From: Erythrobacter sp.
GTDB lineage: Bacteria; Pseudomonadota; Alphaproteobacteria; Sphingomonadales; Sphingomonadaceae
Reading direction: 5' to 3'
DNA length: 64,000 nt
NCBI GenBank assembly: GCA_025698865.1
Contig: JAILWQ010000003.1
Span: 124,001-188,000, forward strand
Shown here: positions 24,822 through 33,926 of the stretch, piece by piece
How the letters are laid out: the number at the start of each line of letters is the position of its first letter
Position numbering within the stretch: position 1 is the first letter of the stretch
The notes under the pieces: generated by a model
What the model was told of the DNA's origin: nothing
The model's database searches: none
Seen by the model: only the letters and a program-made list of their open reading frames with translations
Translations under genes and position numbers: made by a program

Positions 24822-24851
24822 GAACCCGTGCTTTAGATGGTTAACGGGTTC
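24822..24851. promoter_or_regulatory. 8-bp inverted repeat at the -35 position of the crotonase promoter
   Basis: A perfect dyad GAACCCGT - 14 nt - ACGGGTTC lies between the asparagine-synthase-like gene (stop at 24888) and the crotonase gene. Its centre falls about 26 nt upstream of the TATAAT box, in the region where an activator or repressor would bind. It could instead fold as a terminator for the upstream gene, but it has a long loop and no T-run. Confidence 0.45.
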
Positions 24852-24887
24852 CCGATTGTGCGTTGCGGCATTTGCGCCACACCTCGC

Positions 24888-26786
24888 TCAGTGGGCTAAG
24901 TCCAAGCGCGCCAAGGACTTTTCGAGCATTAGCAGCTGCCACAGCACCCTGCCGTTGTCCGACCGCCCGGAAATGTGTTTTTCCGCCAGCGCGGCCAACG
25001 CCGACTGGTCGAACCAGCCGGATTGCAGCAGCCGTTCCGAACGCACGATACGGCGTGCCTGATCTGCCAGATCGCCGCGAAACCACGCCGCCAGAGGAAC
25101 GGAAAATCCCTGTTTGGGCCGGTAGAGAATGTCGTCGGGAAGATAGCGCTCCATCGTTCGCTTCAGCAGAAACTTGCCCTGCCGGCCGCGCACCCGCTGG
25201 CGGTGCGGCAGAGTGGCGGCGAATTCGACGAGGCGGTGGTCGAGCAGCGGCTCGCGCGCCTCGAGACCCACCGCCATGCTCGTCCGGTCGATCTTGGTGA
25301 GGATGTCCCCGGGCATCCAGAACTTGAGGTCGGCATATTGCGCGGCGTCGAGACCGCTGCGGGCCGGCGCCCGATCCATCGTCCTGATCCACTCCTGCTC
25401 CGCCCGGTAGGCACCCCGGACGCGCTTGAACCCCTCGCCGAACAGCCGGTCGCGCTGCTCCGGCGCAAGGACCGAGACGGCGCGCGCATATCCCGCCGCG
25501 CCCCCCTCTGCCAGCGACTGGAAGGTGGACTTGGCGCGGAAGGCGCGCGGGGCCCAATCGGCTTTGGGCCAGGCTCTCCCAAGCCCGCCGAACACCGGCT
25601 CGCGAAGGAATTGCGGGATTGCCCCGCGCAGCTGTTCCTCGCGGTGGTGAAACATCTGGCGGCGATAACCGGCAAAGGCCTCGTCAGCTCCGTCCCCCGA
25701 CAGTGCGACGGTAACGTGCTCTCTTGCGAGCGCGCAGACCTGCAAGGTCGGCAGGGCGGAGGCGTCGGCGAAGGGCTCGTCGAAGATCTCCACGAGCCGG
25801 TCGAGATCGGCCATGCGGTCGGGCGAGACTATGCGCTCGTAGTGGTCGGTACCGAAGCGTGCTGCGACTGCGCGGGCATGGTCGGTCTCGTCCGCCTCCG
25901 CAACATCGAAGCCGATCGAACAGGTCGTTACCGGCGCACGATCCGCTTCGGCCATCAGCGCGACCACGCTGGAGGAATCAACCCCGCCCGAAAGGAACGC
26001 GCCAAGCGGCACGTCGGCCACCGTCCGGCTGGCGACCCCTGCGCGCATGTGATGAAGCAGTTCGACCGAAAGGTCGGCTTCGCGCCCGCGCGCGCGGTCG
26101 GCAAAAGAAATGTCCCACCACTGCTGCGGAGGCGCGGGAGCGCGTCCGTGCTCCAGCAGGCGAAAATGGCCGGCGGGCAGCTTTTCCACCCCGGCGATGA
26201 TCGAGCGGTGATCGGGGACGTAGCCCCAAGTCATGTAATCCTCGATCGCCAGCGGATCGATCTGCCGCCGCATGAGAGGATGCGCGAGCAAACCCTTGAG
26301 TTCGGATGCGAAAGCGAGGCTGCCGTCGCTCAGCATTGCGGTGAAGAGCGGCTTCACTCCGAACCGGTCCCGTGCGAGGAAGAGACTGCGCCGATCGCGG
26401 TCGTAGAGCGCGAAGGCGAACATTCCCTCCAGCCGGTCGAGGCAGCCTGTTCCCCAGCGCTGCCAGGCGGCGAGGATGGTTTCGGTATCGCCCTCGGTCC
26501 GGAAGCGGGCGCCCTCCTGTTCGAGTTCGCGCCGCAACTGGCGGTAGTTATAAATCTCGCCGTTGAAGACGATCACCGCGCGTCCGTCCGCCGAATGCAT
26601 GGGCTGCGGCGAGCCTTCGAGGTCGATGATCGACAGACGACGATGGCCGAGGCCAACCCCGTGCTCGGTCCATACGCCCGAACCGTCCGGCCCCCGATGC
26701 GCGAGCGCGTTGCACATCGTCCGGACCCGCTCCGGATCGACCGGCTTGGGCGTGCCGCAATGGAAAAGACCCGCTAATCCGCACAT
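24888..26786 (-). CDS. XrtA-system-associated amidotransferase (asparagine synthase-like)
   Basis: This 632-residue protein has a class II glutamine amidotransferase domain beginning with the nucleophile Cys2 (MCGLAGLFH), with AHRGPDG, RLSIIDL and FNGEIYNY. An asparagine-synthase domain follows, with the PP-loop FLSGGVDSSSVVALM and ALSGDGADEAFAGY. In exosortase A loci this family is thought to amidate a sugar acid or peptide component of the exopolysaccharide rather than make free asparagine. It is the last gene of the ten-gene operon, 16 nt after xrtA. The start is fixed by the requirement for an N-terminal Cys after Met. Confidence 0.92.
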   Translation of the reverse strand: MCGLAGLFHCGTPKPVDPERVRTMCNALAHRGPDGSGVWTEHGVGLGHRRLSIIDLEGSPQPMHSADGRAVIVFNGEIYNYRQLRRELEQEGARFRTEGDTETILAAWQRWGTGCLDRLEGMFAFALYDRDRRSLFLARDRFGVKPLFTAMLSDGSLAFASELKGLLAHPLMRRQIDPLAIEDYMTWGYVPDHRSIIAGVEKLPAGHFRLLEHGRAPAPPQQWWDISFADRARGREADLSVELLHHMRAGVASRTVADVPLGAFLSGGVDSSSVVALMAEADRAPVTTCSIGFDVAEADETDHARAVAARFGTDHYERIVSPDRMADLDRLVEIFDEPFADASALPTLQVCALAREHVTVALSGDGADEAFAGYRRQMFHHREEQLRGAIPQFLREPVFGGLGRAWPKADWAPRAFRAKSTFQSLAEGGAAGYARAVSVLAPEQRDRLFGEGFKRVRGAYRAEQEWIRTMDRAPARSGLDAAQYADLKFWMPGDILTKIDRTSMAVGLEAREPLLDHRLVEFAATLPHRQRVRGRQGKFLLKRTMERYLPDDILYRPKQGFSVPLAAWFRGDLADQARRIVRSERLLQSGWFDQSALAALAEKHISGRSDNGRVLWQLLMLEKSLARLDLAH

Positions 26787-26802
26787 GGGCGCGTCGCTAG
26801 CC

Positions 26803-27807
26803 TCAGAGCTGGCCTGCGGCAATTGCCGTTGCAACCGCCACCACCGCCATGGCGAAGAGGATGGAGCCAAGCCGTCCGTCGCCGCGCCGGAGCGCCCTGA
26901 CAATCGGGTTCCGCTCCGCTTCCTCGACGCTCAGCCCCGCTTCTTCCGGCACGCGCTGGAAGAAGGGCCGAGCGCCGCCGATCAGGATCGCCAGTACGAT
27001 GGCGAAGAATATCCAGCCATAGACGATGTGATCGAAGCCCGAGGCGAACTCGACACCCTGGCTCTGCGCAATATTGATCGTGCCCCAGGCCCGCACCCCG
27101 TTGGCGAGGATCGGCACGAGGATACTCGCGGCCATGAACGCGGCACGGCGCGCCCAGCTGTCGAAGGCGGTGAAGCAGACCAGCACGCCGATGGCGAAAG
27201 CGGCGACGAGGAAATTGACCCCGGAACAGGCTTCGGCGACCACGAACAGCCCGGCGGGCGTGTCGATGAAAATGCCATTGGTCTCCGCAGGAATGCCGCT
27301 CCAGTGGGTGAGGACGATGGCCAGCCGCGCGGTGATCGCCTGCATCGGCGGGACGATCTCCTGACCGAAGGGGACGAGAAAGACCATCATGCCGAGCGGC
27401 AATGCAAGGAGCGCCGCCGCCCGCACGCCGAGAATGGCGAGGATCGCGGCCTGAAGCATTCCCACCGCGCCCGCATGGGCCAGCAGATTGATCCCACTTG
27501 TTCGTCCCGCCAGCCACAAGACGCATGCCGCGATGAGGGCGGCTAGGCCTGTCCAGGATGCGTGCGGCGTAATGCGCGCAAGGTCGGCGCGCCGCTCCCA
27601 GGCCAGCCAGCCGACGATGAAGGGGATCAGCAGGATGTGGCTATAGGTGGCGATATTCCACCATTGATGCGCCATCTCGCCCCACTCGCGCGCGGTCATC
27701 AGAATGAGTGCAAGCGCGGCGACGGCGAGCACCGCCAATGCGCGCGGCCAGTCGCTGCTTGCAGCAAGCGTGAGGTCCAGCGGCTGCGAGGCCCCGTCAG
27801 GCTGCAT
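26803..27807 (-). CDS. xrtA: exosortase A
   Basis: This integral membrane transpeptidase-like protease cleaves the PEP-CTERM sorting signal of secreted proteins. The 334-residue protein has about eight hydrophobic helices and the catalytic triad Cys194 (AEACSGVNF), Arg239 (NGVRAWG) and His260 (FDHIVYGW). It ends soon after the last helix: the EpsI (DUF3485) domain that many XrtA proteins carry at the C-terminus is missing. I chose the ATG at 27807 (GGAG 9 nt upstream, 11-nt overlap with the glycosyltransferase); an ATG at 27834 would add nine residues. No PEP-CTERM substrate protein is encoded in this window. Confidence 0.93.
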   Translation of the reverse strand: MQPDGASQPLDLTLAASSDWPRALAVLAVAALALILMTAREWGEMAHQWWNIATYSHILLIPFIVGWLAWERRADLARITPHASWTGLAALIAACVLWLAGRTSGINLLAHAGAVGMLQAAILAILGVRAAALLALPLGMMVFLVPFGQEIVPPMQAITARLAIVLTHWSGIPAETNGIFIDTPAGLFVVAEACSGVNFLVAAFAIGVLVCFTAFDSWARRAAFMAASILVPILANGVRAWGTINIAQSQGVEFASGFDHIVYGWIFFAIVLAILIGGARPFFQRVPEEAGLSVEEAERNPIVRALRRGDGRLGSILFAMAVVAVATAIAAGQL

Positions 27808-29029
27808 CCCTGCCGCTCCGGTCTGGATCCGCATCGACAATCCGGCGCAACGCCTCGTGGACGGAGGCCCAGCTATGTTCGCGCAGTATGAAATCGCGCG
27901 CCATCCGGCCCATACGGCGGGCCTTTGCTCCGTCCTCGATCAGGGCGACGATCTCCTTCGCCATCTGTGCGTCGCTGCGGGCGATGACGAGATGCGTACC
28001 GTTGGTCGCCGAGATGCCTGTCGCGGCCTCCTCGCTCGCCACCACGGGGCGGCACATCGCCATCGCTTCGAGCACCTTGTTCTGGACGCCGCGCGCAAGA
28101 TCGAGCGGCGCGATCACCACGTCGGCGGCGAGCAGGAAGGGGCGCACATCGACCACCTCGCCCCAGACGGTTACCCCGTCGCGGTCATCACGGGCGATGA
28201 GTTCAAGTGCGGGAGCGCGGCCTACCACGTGAAACTCGGCTTCGGGGTAACGCTGGCGGACGAGCGGCAGGATGTTGTCGATCCCGCGCTTCGCCGCGGC
28301 GATATTGGGCGGATAGTCCATCTGACCGGTGAACACGAGATGCGGCCCTTGGCGCGAGGCGATGGATGGCTCCTCCCCCGCATAGGCCGGGTCGAAGAAA
28401 CTCGCATCGATCCCGTTGCCGAGCGCGACGAGATTTGCGTCGCTTCCACCGCAAAGTCGGCTCTCGAACAGCGCCTTCTCCTGTTCGGTGATGAGCAGTG
28501 TCGTGTCCGCCCGCTCGGCCAGCCTAGCCTCCTCTATGCGAAGCAGGCGATCCTCGCGCCGCAGGAGCGCGGATCGCGGCCAGCCGGCGGTTTCCGCGTA
28601 GGTGCCGAACTTGACCGAGTCGACATCGCACAGATCAACGACCACGCGGCTCGCGAAATCCTCGGGGACATACTGGCCCATCTGGCCCGAAAACACGAAG
28701 ATCGTCTCGATCGGGCGCTCGGCCAGCGTGCTGGCGACCCATTCGCGCAATTTCCGGTCGGCGAAGGCAGTAAGGCTCACCGGTTTACCGGTCGCGAGCG
28801 CTTCCAGTCCGGCGAGCGCCATCGGCTTGCTCCGCGTGACGAGGCAGTGGCTGGCAGCGACATCGGCGAGTACAGCTTCCTGCTCGCGATCGCCCGGCGT
28901 GTCGGCGAAAGTGCCCACATGAACCGGCGCGATGGCGGCAAGCCCGCGCAACAGGTGGTGCGAGCGGATCTTGTCGCCGCGATCGGGCGGAAAGGGCACG
29001 CGATGCGCGAGGAAGAGGATCTCGCCCAT
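27797..29029 (-). CDS. XrtA-associated glycosyltransferase (GT4-like)
   Basis: This 410-residue sugar transferase of the PEP-CTERM/EpsH1-associated family has the GT-B fold. The N-terminus MGEILFLAHRVPFPPDRGDKIRS is diagnostic. The C-terminal half has HLVFTGQMDYPPNIAA, EFHVVGRAP and the nucleotide-sugar-binding stretch APLDLARGVQNKVLEAMAMCRPVVAS, which contains the conserved glutamate. It should act at the cytoplasmic face of the membrane during exopolysaccharide repeat-unit assembly. It lies 17 nt after the FemAB gene and overlaps xrtA. Confidence 0.92.
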   Translation of the reverse strand: MGEILFLAHRVPFPPDRGDKIRSHHLLRGLAAIAPVHVGTFADTPGDREQEAVLADVAASHCLVTRSKPMALAGLEALATGKPVSLTAFADRKLREWVASTLAERPIETIFVFSGQMGQYVPEDFASRVVVDLCDVDSVKFGTYAETAGWPRSALLRREDRLLRIEEARLAERADTTLLITEQEKALFESRLCGGSDANLVALGNGIDASFFDPAYAGEEPSIASRQGPHLVFTGQMDYPPNIAAAKRGIDNILPLVRQRYPEAEFHVVGRAPALELIARDDRDGVTVWGEVVDVRPFLLAADVVIAPLDLARGVQNKVLEAMAMCRPVVASEEAATGISATNGTHLVIARSDAQMAKEIVALIEDGAKARRMGRMARDFILREHSWASVHEALRRIVDADPDRSGRDAA

Positions 29030-29046
29030 CGGCCCGCCCCCGCCCG

Positions 29047-30111
29047 TCAGCCGAGACCGCGCGCGATGGCCGGCCCGATCCGGTTCGCCAGGCCGAGCGG
29101 CAGCCGTTTCCAGAGGTCGATGGCGCGCGAATGGCCCTCATCCGAAGGATCGATGTTGCGCGCCGGGCGGTCGAGTGCGGTCCAGTGGCGGTAGGTTAGC
29201 GGTTCGGCTGCGAAGCCCCAGTTCTTCTTGAAACGGTAGGGTCCGCTCCCGGTCTTGGAACGCCCGAAATCGAAGCGTGTACAACCGCGCGCGCGAGCGT
29301 GGCACATCAGCGCGTAATACATCCGCTCGGTCGAATGCAGCCCTCGCGCCGCCGTGGTGCCGCCTCCCCAATAGGGCATGACCGTACCGCGATGGTAGAA
29401 GGACAGGACGCTCGAGACGGGAACGCCTTCATGGCGGACAGTCATGATCTCCGCATCCTCGCCGAATGCGTCCATCATCGCATCGAACAGCGAGCGGGGG
29501 AACACCGGCGTGCCGAGATTGCGCACACTCTTAGCATAGACTGCATAATGCGCGGCGCGTTCGGTCTCGTCCTGGCCGGTGGTTATCTCAAGGTCGGCGG
29601 CCAACCCCTTGCGGACCTCGGCCCGCGCCTTGCGGGGAATGGCTAGGAGCTGGGCTTCGTCATCCGGGGCGAGGTCGGCAGCGAAATTGGCATGGCGGCC
29701 CTCGACCAGCGCCCAGTTCTCCGGAGCGACCGGATCGCGCAGTTCGACCCCGTCCACGCCTAGCCTCCCCGCCAGTTCCTCGGCCGCGCGGCAGAGCCGG
29801 ATGCCGTCCTCGGAGCGCACCGCAAGCGCCCCACCGCCAATGCCGAAACCGCTGGAGACGAGCACCTGTCCGAAAATCGGCGAACGGACTTCGCTCAGCG
29901 GCAACCAGCCCGCAAGCGCCCCGCCGCGTTCAAGCACCAAGCCGCGTGCACGATTGCCGGTCCCGCGCTCGACCGCCGTCAGCCAGGCAGGGCGCTGGAA
30001 GATCGAGCCCCCCTGCTCGGCGACGAAACGCTCGATCCGAGTGGCCTCGTCCGGTTCGCGCAGATCGGCGAGGCGGATTGTCGGGCTGGAAAGGATGACC
30101 GGCGCGTTCAC
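29047..30111 (-). CDS. XrtA-associated FemAB-like acyltransferase
   Basis: This encodes a 354-residue protein with a double GNAT fold, related to FemA/FemX peptidyltransferases but with no peptidoglycan context. It shows FQRPAWLTAVERG, VELRDP, FAADLA...IPRKARAEVRKG and YYALMCHARARGCTRFDFGRSKTGSGPYRFKKNWG, the PEP-CTERM-type signature. It probably transfers an acyl or aminoacyl group to the exopolysaccharide or a precursor. I chose the GTG at 30111, which overlaps the deacetylase stop as GTGA and is preceded by AGGCGG; ATG codons further upstream would lie deep inside the deacetylase gene. Confidence 0.88.
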   Translation of the reverse strand: MNAPVILSSPTIRLADLREPDEATRIERFVAEQGGSIFQRPAWLTAVERGTGNRARGLVLERGGALAGWLPLSEVRSPIFGQVLVSSGFGIGGGALAVRSEDGIRLCRAAEELAGRLGVDGVELRDPVAPENWALVEGRHANFAADLAPDDEAQLLAIPRKARAEVRKGLAADLEITTGQDETERAAHYAVYAKSVRNLGTPVFPRSLFDAMMDAFGEDAEIMTVRHEGVPVSSVLSFYHRGTVMPYWGGGTTAARGLHSTERMYYALMCHARARGCTRFDFGRSKTGSGPYRFKKNWGFAAEPLTYRHWTALDRPARNIDPSDEGHSRAIDLWKRLPLGLANRIGPAIARGLG

Positions 30112-31043
30112 GCCGCCTGCCTGCCCGCCGTCTCTACGCATGTCGCCGCCTGTTTTCGGGCCAGCGCATCCATCCGCTCCCACGCGAATTCACCGCACAG
30201 GCGAGCAAGCTTGCGCTCCATCGTGTCGAGATTGGTGTAATGCCGCAGCCGGGAACGGAGCGGCGCATTTTCGACGCGGGGCTGCTCGGAATCGATCTCC
30301 CACGGATGGAAATAGAACGCCGCGGGGCGGGCCTCCTCGCGATTGACCTGACATATCGCCCAGCGGGTGAAGGCATAGGGCAGCACGCGGAAGAAGCCGC
30401 CCCCGCCCGCCGCCATCCGCCGCTTGCCGAGCATCGCCGTCGTTACGGGAATCTCGACCAGCGCGGAGCCCGCGACGGGGCGGAAGGCGAAGCGCGGCGC
30501 CTCGCGCCAACCGTAATGGTCGTGCGCGACCGGAGCGACGCTGGAGGAATAGGCATAGCCATGTTCGGCGAGGATTTCGTGCGCCCATGGCGTGCGCTCG
30601 TCGATCGAGAAGCTCGGCGCGCGGTAGCCTGTGACCGCGCTGCCGCTCGCATCCTCGAGGATCGCGCGGGTTCGAGCGATGTCTCGCGCGAATTCGTCTG
30701 GGCTCAGCGTGAAGACGCGGGTGTGATCATAACCGTGGCTCGCGATCTCGTGCCCCGCATCGGCGATGCGCCGCATCATCGCGGGTTCGCGTTCGGCGAT
30801 CCAGCCAAGGGTGAAGAAAGTGGCGCTCACCTGCGCTTCGGCGAAGAGGTCAAGGACCCGCGCGACATTGCCGGCGACCCGCAGGGCGAGCCCGTCCCAG
30901 TCATCGCGTGCAATCGTCTTCTCGAACGCGCCGACCTGAAACCATTCCTCGATGTCGACCGACATCCCGTTAACAATCGCGGCAGAGGCCATCGGAGCCG
31001 TACCGCCCTGCCCGCCTGCGCCGCCCGTTCCGCCTTGCGTCAC
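30108..31043 (-). CDS. XrtA-associated polysaccharide deacetylase
   Basis: This 311-residue NodB-type deacetylase is of the family found in exosortase A loci. The metal-site motifs are visible: the aspartate in MSVDIEEWFQ, HEIASHGYDHTR (the two metal histidines), YRAPSFSI and the terminal FYFHPWEID histidine. It removes N-acetyl groups from a polysaccharide, probably in the periplasm or at the membrane, although no signal peptide is evident. Coordinates use the GTG at 31043 with AAAGG 7 nt upstream, which gives a Gly-rich 17-residue leader. An ATG at 30992 (MASAAIVNGMSVDIEEW) is the main alternative and fits family length better. Confidence 0.9.
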   Translation of the reverse strand: MTQGGTGGAGGQGGTAPMASAAIVNGMSVDIEEWFQVGAFEKTIARDDWDGLALRVAGNVARVLDLFAEAQVSATFFTLGWIAEREPAMMRRIADAGHEIASHGYDHTRVFTLSPDEFARDIARTRAILEDASGSAVTGYRAPSFSIDERTPWAHEILAEHGYAYSSSVAPVAHDHYGWREAPRFAFRPVAGSALVEIPVTTAMLGKRRMAAGGGGFFRVLPYAFTRWAICQVNREEARPAAFYFHPWEIDSEQPRVENAPLRSRLRHYTNLDTMERKLARLCGEFAWERMDALARKQAATCVETAGRQAA

Positions 31044-31066
31044 CGGATCGCCTTTCCGCTCGCGTA

Positions 31067-32257
31067 TCAGGCGGCTTCGCGCCGTCCGCTCGTCTCGAGG
31101 ATCTCGATGAGCGAGGCCATCACCTGGCGCAAGGACTGTTCCTGCTGGTCGAGCCGCGCATCGATGGCGGCAAGCCGCTCCCCCACATCGTCGCCTGTCT
31201 GGAAAGCGGCGGAGGGACGCAGAGCGTCCATGTCGCGGCGCAGTTCCTTCATCGCGCGGTCGCGGTCGGAAAAGGCCTGCTCGATAGCGGCGATCTGCGC
31301 CTCGGCCAGCCCGCCATCGGGAGCGGCGGCCTGCGGACGCTCCGCGCGGTCCTCGCGCGTGCGGGCTTCCGCCAGCGCATGGGCGGCGGGCAGATTGTCG
31401 CGTTCGGGGCGCGGCCGGGGCGCCTCCTCGACCGGATGCTCCGAGGCATCGTCATGCATCTCGATCAGCACCGCCTCGAGCAGATCGGGCTCCAGCACCG
31501 ACTGCTCCTCCACCGCGCCGAGCAACAGCAAGCGAGTCATCACCTGGTTGATCTTGCGCGGAATGCCGCCGGTCGCCTTGTGGATCGCATTGAACAGACC
31601 GCGGTCGAGCTCGGGATTGCCATCCCACCCGACATGGCCGAGCCGGTGGCGGATATAGGGTTCGACCTCGCCCGGCTGCATCGGCTCCAGGTGATGGGCG
31701 GCGATGATCCGCTGGCGCAGCTGTTCGAGCTCGTCGGATTTGGCGATCAGCTGGCGGAATTCGGGCTGGCCGAGCAGCAGGGTCTGCAACAGCGGATGCG
31801 CGCCGAGCTGAAAGTTGGAGAGCATCCGCAGCTCTTCCAGCGCGCCGATCGAAAGGTTCTGTGATTCGTCGACGATCAGCAGCACGCGCCGCCCCTCACG
31901 CGCTTCCTCGTGCAGGAAGGCTTCGATCGCGGCGAGCGCGCCGGCCTTGTCCTGTCCCGCGACGTCGAGGCCGAAACTGCGCGCGGCGACATGGACCATC
32001 TCGTCCCCGTCGAGCGCGCTGGTGACGACCTCGCCGACCGTCATCCGGTCTTCCTCGAGCTTTTCCTTGAGATGCGCGACCAGCGTCGACTTGCCCGAGC
32101 CGATCTCGCCGGTGATGACCACGAAGCCCTCGCCCTGGTTCAGACCGTAGCCGAGATAGGACAGCGCTTTCTTGTGCGTCAGGCTCTCGAAATAGAAAGC
32201 CGGATCGGGGGTCAGCTGAAAAGGCCGCTCGCTGAAACCGTAGAATTCTTCGAACAT
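31067..32257 (-). CDS. XrtA-associated AAA ATPase (ExeA/GspA-like)
   Basis: This encodes a 396-residue ATPase of the secretion-associated ExeA type. The start MFEEFYGFSERPFQLTPDP is diagnostic, Walker A is TGEIGSGKST (about residues 49-58) and Walker B is VLLIVDESQNL. The arginine-finger and sensor region has GQPEFRQLI and LRQRIIAAHHLEPM. After about residue 270 a Pro/Glu/Ala-rich linker leads to a predicted coiled coil (EAQIAAIEQAF through EERLAAID-type heptads) not found in ExeA. It lies 12 nt after the outer-membrane barrel gene, consistent with a role in envelope assembly of the export machine. Confidence 0.92.
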   Translation of the reverse strand: MFEEFYGFSERPFQLTPDPAFYFESLTHKKALSYLGYGLNQGEGFVVITGEIGSGKSTLVAHLKEKLEEDRMTVGEVVTSALDGDEMVHVAARSFGLDVAGQDKAGALAAIEAFLHEEAREGRRVLLIVDESQNLSIGALEELRMLSNFQLGAHPLLQTLLLGQPEFRQLIAKSDELEQLRQRIIAAHHLEPMQPGEVEPYIRHRLGHVGWDGNPELDRGLFNAIHKATGGIPRKINQVMTRLLLLGAVEEQSVLEPDLLEAVLIEMHDDASEHPVEEAPRPRPERDNLPAAHALAEARTREDRAERPQAAAPDGGLAEAQIAAIEQAFSDRDRAMKELRRDMDALRPSAAFQTGDDVGERLAAIDARLDQQEQSLRQVMASLIEILETSGRREAA

Positions 32258-32269
32258 GAAGCTTCCCTA

Positions 32270-33922
32270 TCAGAAATCGTAACGCAGGCCGACCAGCGCC
32301 GATGCGGTTTTCAGATCCTCGGCGGTGAGGTCGCTGTCGAGATAATTGAGCGCGATCGCCGCCCGTGCGGTGAGATTGCGAGTCAGATTGCGATAATAGG
32401 CGGCCGAACTGCCCAGCGCGAAGGTGTCGCCCAGACTGGCCGCGCCGCTGTCGAACCAGCTGGCATAGGTGGTGACGGTGTAGCTCGAATTGCGGCTGAG
32501 CGGCCCGCTCGCCCCGGCATTGAGGTAAACGGTCTCGTCGACAATGCCGTCGGCCGCGGCGAGCACCGTGCCCTCGGCCCCGATGAAGTTGCGCCGGTCG
32601 TAGCCCGCCCCGACGCTGACCGTCGAGAGCCCGACCGTGCGCGAATAGCTGGCGGCGATGCCTCGGCTGCGGAAGACCGAAGAACGGATCGAACCGAACG
32701 CTCCGTCGAGGCACGAGCCGGCGCCCACCGCGCCCGAGCAACCGATGATCTCCCCGCTCACCGGGTCGCGGATGACCTGGAAGTCGGTCGGAAGGGCGGC
32801 AAGCGCGTTGGTCAGTCGCCCGCCGAAGCCGGAGATCCCGTCATAGACCGCGATGCCGACATTGCTGTTGCGATCGGGTTGCCAGGCGAAATTGCCGTAG
32901 AAGGTCTCGCTGTCGTAGCGGTGGCCGAAATGCGCCTCGAGCGAAGTGCGGTTGCTGGGGCGCCAGACTACGCCGACATCCCAGATCAGGCCGTCGGCCT
33001 CGAAGGCGAGGCGGCGCGGACTGGATTCGTCGGTGACGAACCGGCCGTCGGCGCCCACCACCGGCACGCCGGCGGCATTGCGCGCTGCGTCGCGGCTCGA
33101 CACCTCGACGTCCTCGATCCCGACGCCGCCGACCACGGCCAGCACCGGGGTGATCGGGATCGTGACGTCGCCGCGCACATAGAGGTCGCGCACGCGTTGA
33201 TCGAGATTGTTGACATCCTCCTGAAAATAGCCCGCGCCGATACCAAGGCCGACCGGCAGGGGTTCGTAAGGGGCGACGCCCGCGCGGACATTGGCGCTGT
33301 GCGTCACGCTCTCGTCGAACACGTCGATCCGGTTGCCGCCAGTCGCGAGAAGATCGGGGCCGTCGACCTTGGTGTAACCGAGCCGGTAATTGGCGGTCAC
33401 CTCCACATCGTCCACGCGTGTGGCGAGGTTCGGGCCAATATAGCCGGCATAGGTCTCGGTCGAGAAATCGCCGTCGAAGGCCGGATTGAAGCCATTGCGC
33501 CCGCCGGTATCGACGCTGCTGCGCGAGGCGAGCCCCCCCGCCTCCAGCGTCAAAGCGTCACGCACCAGTGTGGTGTAGCCACGCGCGAGGCCGGTCAAAG
33601 CGTCGCTGTCCGCCGCATCGCCATATCCTATGTTCCGCTCGTAGCGCACCGATACGCTGGCGGCGTTGTTGCGCCCCTGCACCGACGCATCGATGCCCGC
33701 GGCGAGCTGCGTGTAGGTCAGCACGTCGTCGCCCGGCGAGATCTGCCAGGTCACGATCTGCGAGGCTTCGATATATGGCTGGATCGATGCGCTGCGGGTG
33801 GCGGATCCGGGCGCTTCGCTTGTTTCCCCGCCCGGTCGCGCAGAGGTATAGGTCTGCGCGGAAAGCGGCCCGGCGCAAAGCGTCAGCGGGGCGAGCGCGA
33901 AGATCAAAGCGAGGCGGCGCAC
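32270..33922 (-). CDS. XrtA-associated outer-membrane beta-barrel protein
   Basis: This encodes a protein of about 550 residues with a signal peptide (MRRLALIFALAPLTLCAGPLSA, cleavage near SAQ), followed by a long run of alternating amphipathic strands ending in the barrel signal VGLRYDF. Members of this family occur only in exosortase A loci and are presumed to form the outer-membrane exit pore or a scaffold for the polysaccharide. A GTG at 33922 is the start: GGAG lies 7 nt upstream and the preceding kinase gene ends 4 nt before it. Four or more repeated strand pairs of similar composition are visible. Confidence 0.88.
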   Translation of the reverse strand: MRRLALIFALAPLTLCAGPLSAQTYTSARPGGETSEAPGSATRSASIQPYIEASQIVTWQISPGDDVLTYTQLAAGIDASVQGRNNAASVSVRYERNIGYGDAADSDALTGLARGYTTLVRDALTLEAGGLASRSSVDTGGRNGFNPAFDGDFSTETYAGYIGPNLATRVDDVEVTANYRLGYTKVDGPDLLATGGNRIDVFDESVTHSANVRAGVAPYEPLPVGLGIGAGYFQEDVNNLDQRVRDLYVRGDVTIPITPVLAVVGGVGIEDVEVSSRDAARNAAGVPVVGADGRFVTDESSPRRLAFEADGLIWDVGVVWRPSNRTSLEAHFGHRYDSETFYGNFAWQPDRNSNVGIAVYDGISGFGGRLTNALAALPTDFQVIRDPVSGEIIGCSGAVGAGSCLDGAFGSIRSSVFRSRGIAASYSRTVGLSTVSVGAGYDRRNFIGAEGTVLAAADGIVDETVYLNAGASGPLSRNSSYTVTTYASWFDSGAASLGDTFALGSSAAYYRNLTRNLTARAAIALNYLDSDLTAEDLKTASALVGLRYDF

Positions 33923-33926
33923 CCGG

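Noticed and set aside
24975-26777. A 600-codon plus-strand frame opposite the asparagine-synthase-like gene
   Set aside because: It has no domain and arises from the codon pattern of the true gene, which has clear catalytic motifs.
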